A stretch of 64,000 nucleotides of DNA, taken from NCBI GenBank assembly GCA_024280155.1, contig JAJRQQ010000061.1:1-64000 (forward strand), written 5' to 3'. This DNA is from Bacteroidota bacterium. Its GTDB lineage: Bacteria; Bacteroidota; Bacteroidia; Flavobacteriales_D; Crocinitomicaceae. The notes under the pieces were generated by a model, which saw only the letters and a list, made by a program, of their open reading frames with translations, was not told the origin of the DNA and did not search any database. The translations under genes were made by a program, and so were the position numbers. This document shows positions 63,716 through 64,000 of the stretch, in pieces. How positions within the stretch are numbered: position 1 is the first letter of the stretch; the number at the start of each line of letters is the position of its first letter.

Positions 63716-64000
63716 ATGAGAAAAATAAACTTGATTTTAGGATTGTTCTTGATTTTTCTAACGAATTATTCAATCGCTCAAACCATTCAAGGTCAAATAT
63801 TTGACGAAAATAATGTGGTTGTAGAATACGCATCGATACGTTTACTTAAAATTGCTGATTCGACAGTTATCTCAGGCATTTATTCTGATGAGAATGGTCG
63901 TTTTGAAATCGATATTCCAAGAAATTCACCAGCTTCTTTTCTCAAAATTACATTTGCCAATTACCTGCCTTACTACGTAAACATTCCTGAAACAAAAAAG
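63716..64000 (+). CDS. start of a TonB-receptor-like outer-membrane protein (truncated by the window)
   Basis: From the ATG at 63716, 2 nt after the beta-mannosidase stop, the frame stays open to the window end (95 codons). A signal peptide (MRKINLILGLFLIFLTNYSIAQ) is followed by a carboxypeptidase-regulatory-like domain (TIQGQIFDENNVVVEYASIRLL, SGIYSDENGRFEIDIP). This arrangement is typical of TonB-dependent outer-membrane proteins of Bacteroidetes. It is probably the third gene of the glycan operon. Confidence 0.7.
   Translation, partial: MRKINLILGLFLIFLTNYSIAQTIQGQIFDENNVVVEYASIRLLKIADSTVISGIYSDENGRFEIDIPRNSPASFLKITFANYLPYYVNIPETKK

Overview
The window looks like a chromosome segment of a low-GC, yellow/orange-pigmented member of the Bacteroidota, most likely Flavobacteriales (a Crocinitomicaceae-like lineage is my guess, at low confidence). 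Four things support this: the rpsF-rpsR-rplI order, type IX secretion (T9SS) sorting domains with PorP/SprF and PorE-like partners, a Rho factor with a long Asn-rich insert, and promoters of the Bacteroidetes type (TTG, about 19 nt, TAnnTTTG).

Layout. 1-800: ribosomal genes rplI (partial), rpsR and rpsF on the minus strand. 1122-8610: mixed housekeeping and envelope genes (MltF-like transglycosylase, c-type cytochrome with a DUF3365 domain, two secreted proteins, an RluA-family pseudouridine synthase, a HisKA_2 sensor kinase, a DUF2461 protein). 8617-38078: a large aryl-polyene/dialkylresorcinol cluster of the flexirubin type. The minus-strand part (31315 down to 8617) carries a methyltransferase, an aromatic amino acid ammonia-lyase, FabG, four ketosynthases, two chain-length-factor-like partners plus a shorter one, three ACPs, dehydratases, a thioesterase, an LpxL-like acyltransferase, LolA, a NodB deacetylase, DarA, DarB, a BtrH-like acyltransferase and an ABC-2 exporter. 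The plus-strand part (31516-38078) carries an MMPL-PlsC-methyltransferase fusion, a CrtI-like FAD oxidoreductase and a flavin halogenase. 38101-46826: unrelated genes (MscS, ferredoxin, TrhP, TrhO, an unknown 139-aa protein, DUF4199, rho, a hairpin-rich 0.9-kb gap, a dicarboxylate symporter). 46829-50414: a second pigment module (PaaK-like ligase, C45 acyltransferase, phosphopantetheinyl transferase). 50399-52780: small envelope genes. 52927-60105: a T9SS module (106-aa secreted protein, 1255-aa type B adhesin, PorP/SprF, PorE-like OmpA protein). 60257-64000: glycan catabolism (glycosylasparaginase, beta-mannosidase, start of a TonB-receptor-like protein).

How the pigment genes probably work together (family knowledge plus inference). 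The ammonia-lyase makes a 4-coumarate-type starter and the PaaK-like ligase activates it. The ACP/KS/CLF sets with FabG and the hotdog dehydratases extend it to an aryl polyene. DarB and DarA build the dialkylresorcinol. A BtrH-like, C45 or LpxL-like enzyme joins the two halves as an ester. Methyltransferases, the halogenase and the CrtI-like enzyme decorate the product, and the MMPL, ABC and LolA proteins place it in the outer membrane.

Three otherwise intact genes are interrupted: a ketosynthase by a one-base frameshift, PorP/SprF by an in-frame TAA, and a GT2-DUF2062 gene by a TAA at codon 3. The most unusual non-coding signals are an 8-nt-period NNNTAGAG repeat that begins exactly at the TAG stop codon of three separate genes, and a 0.9-kb gap beside rho filled with nested palindromes. 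I saw no tRNA, rRNA, IS element, prophage or CRISPR array.
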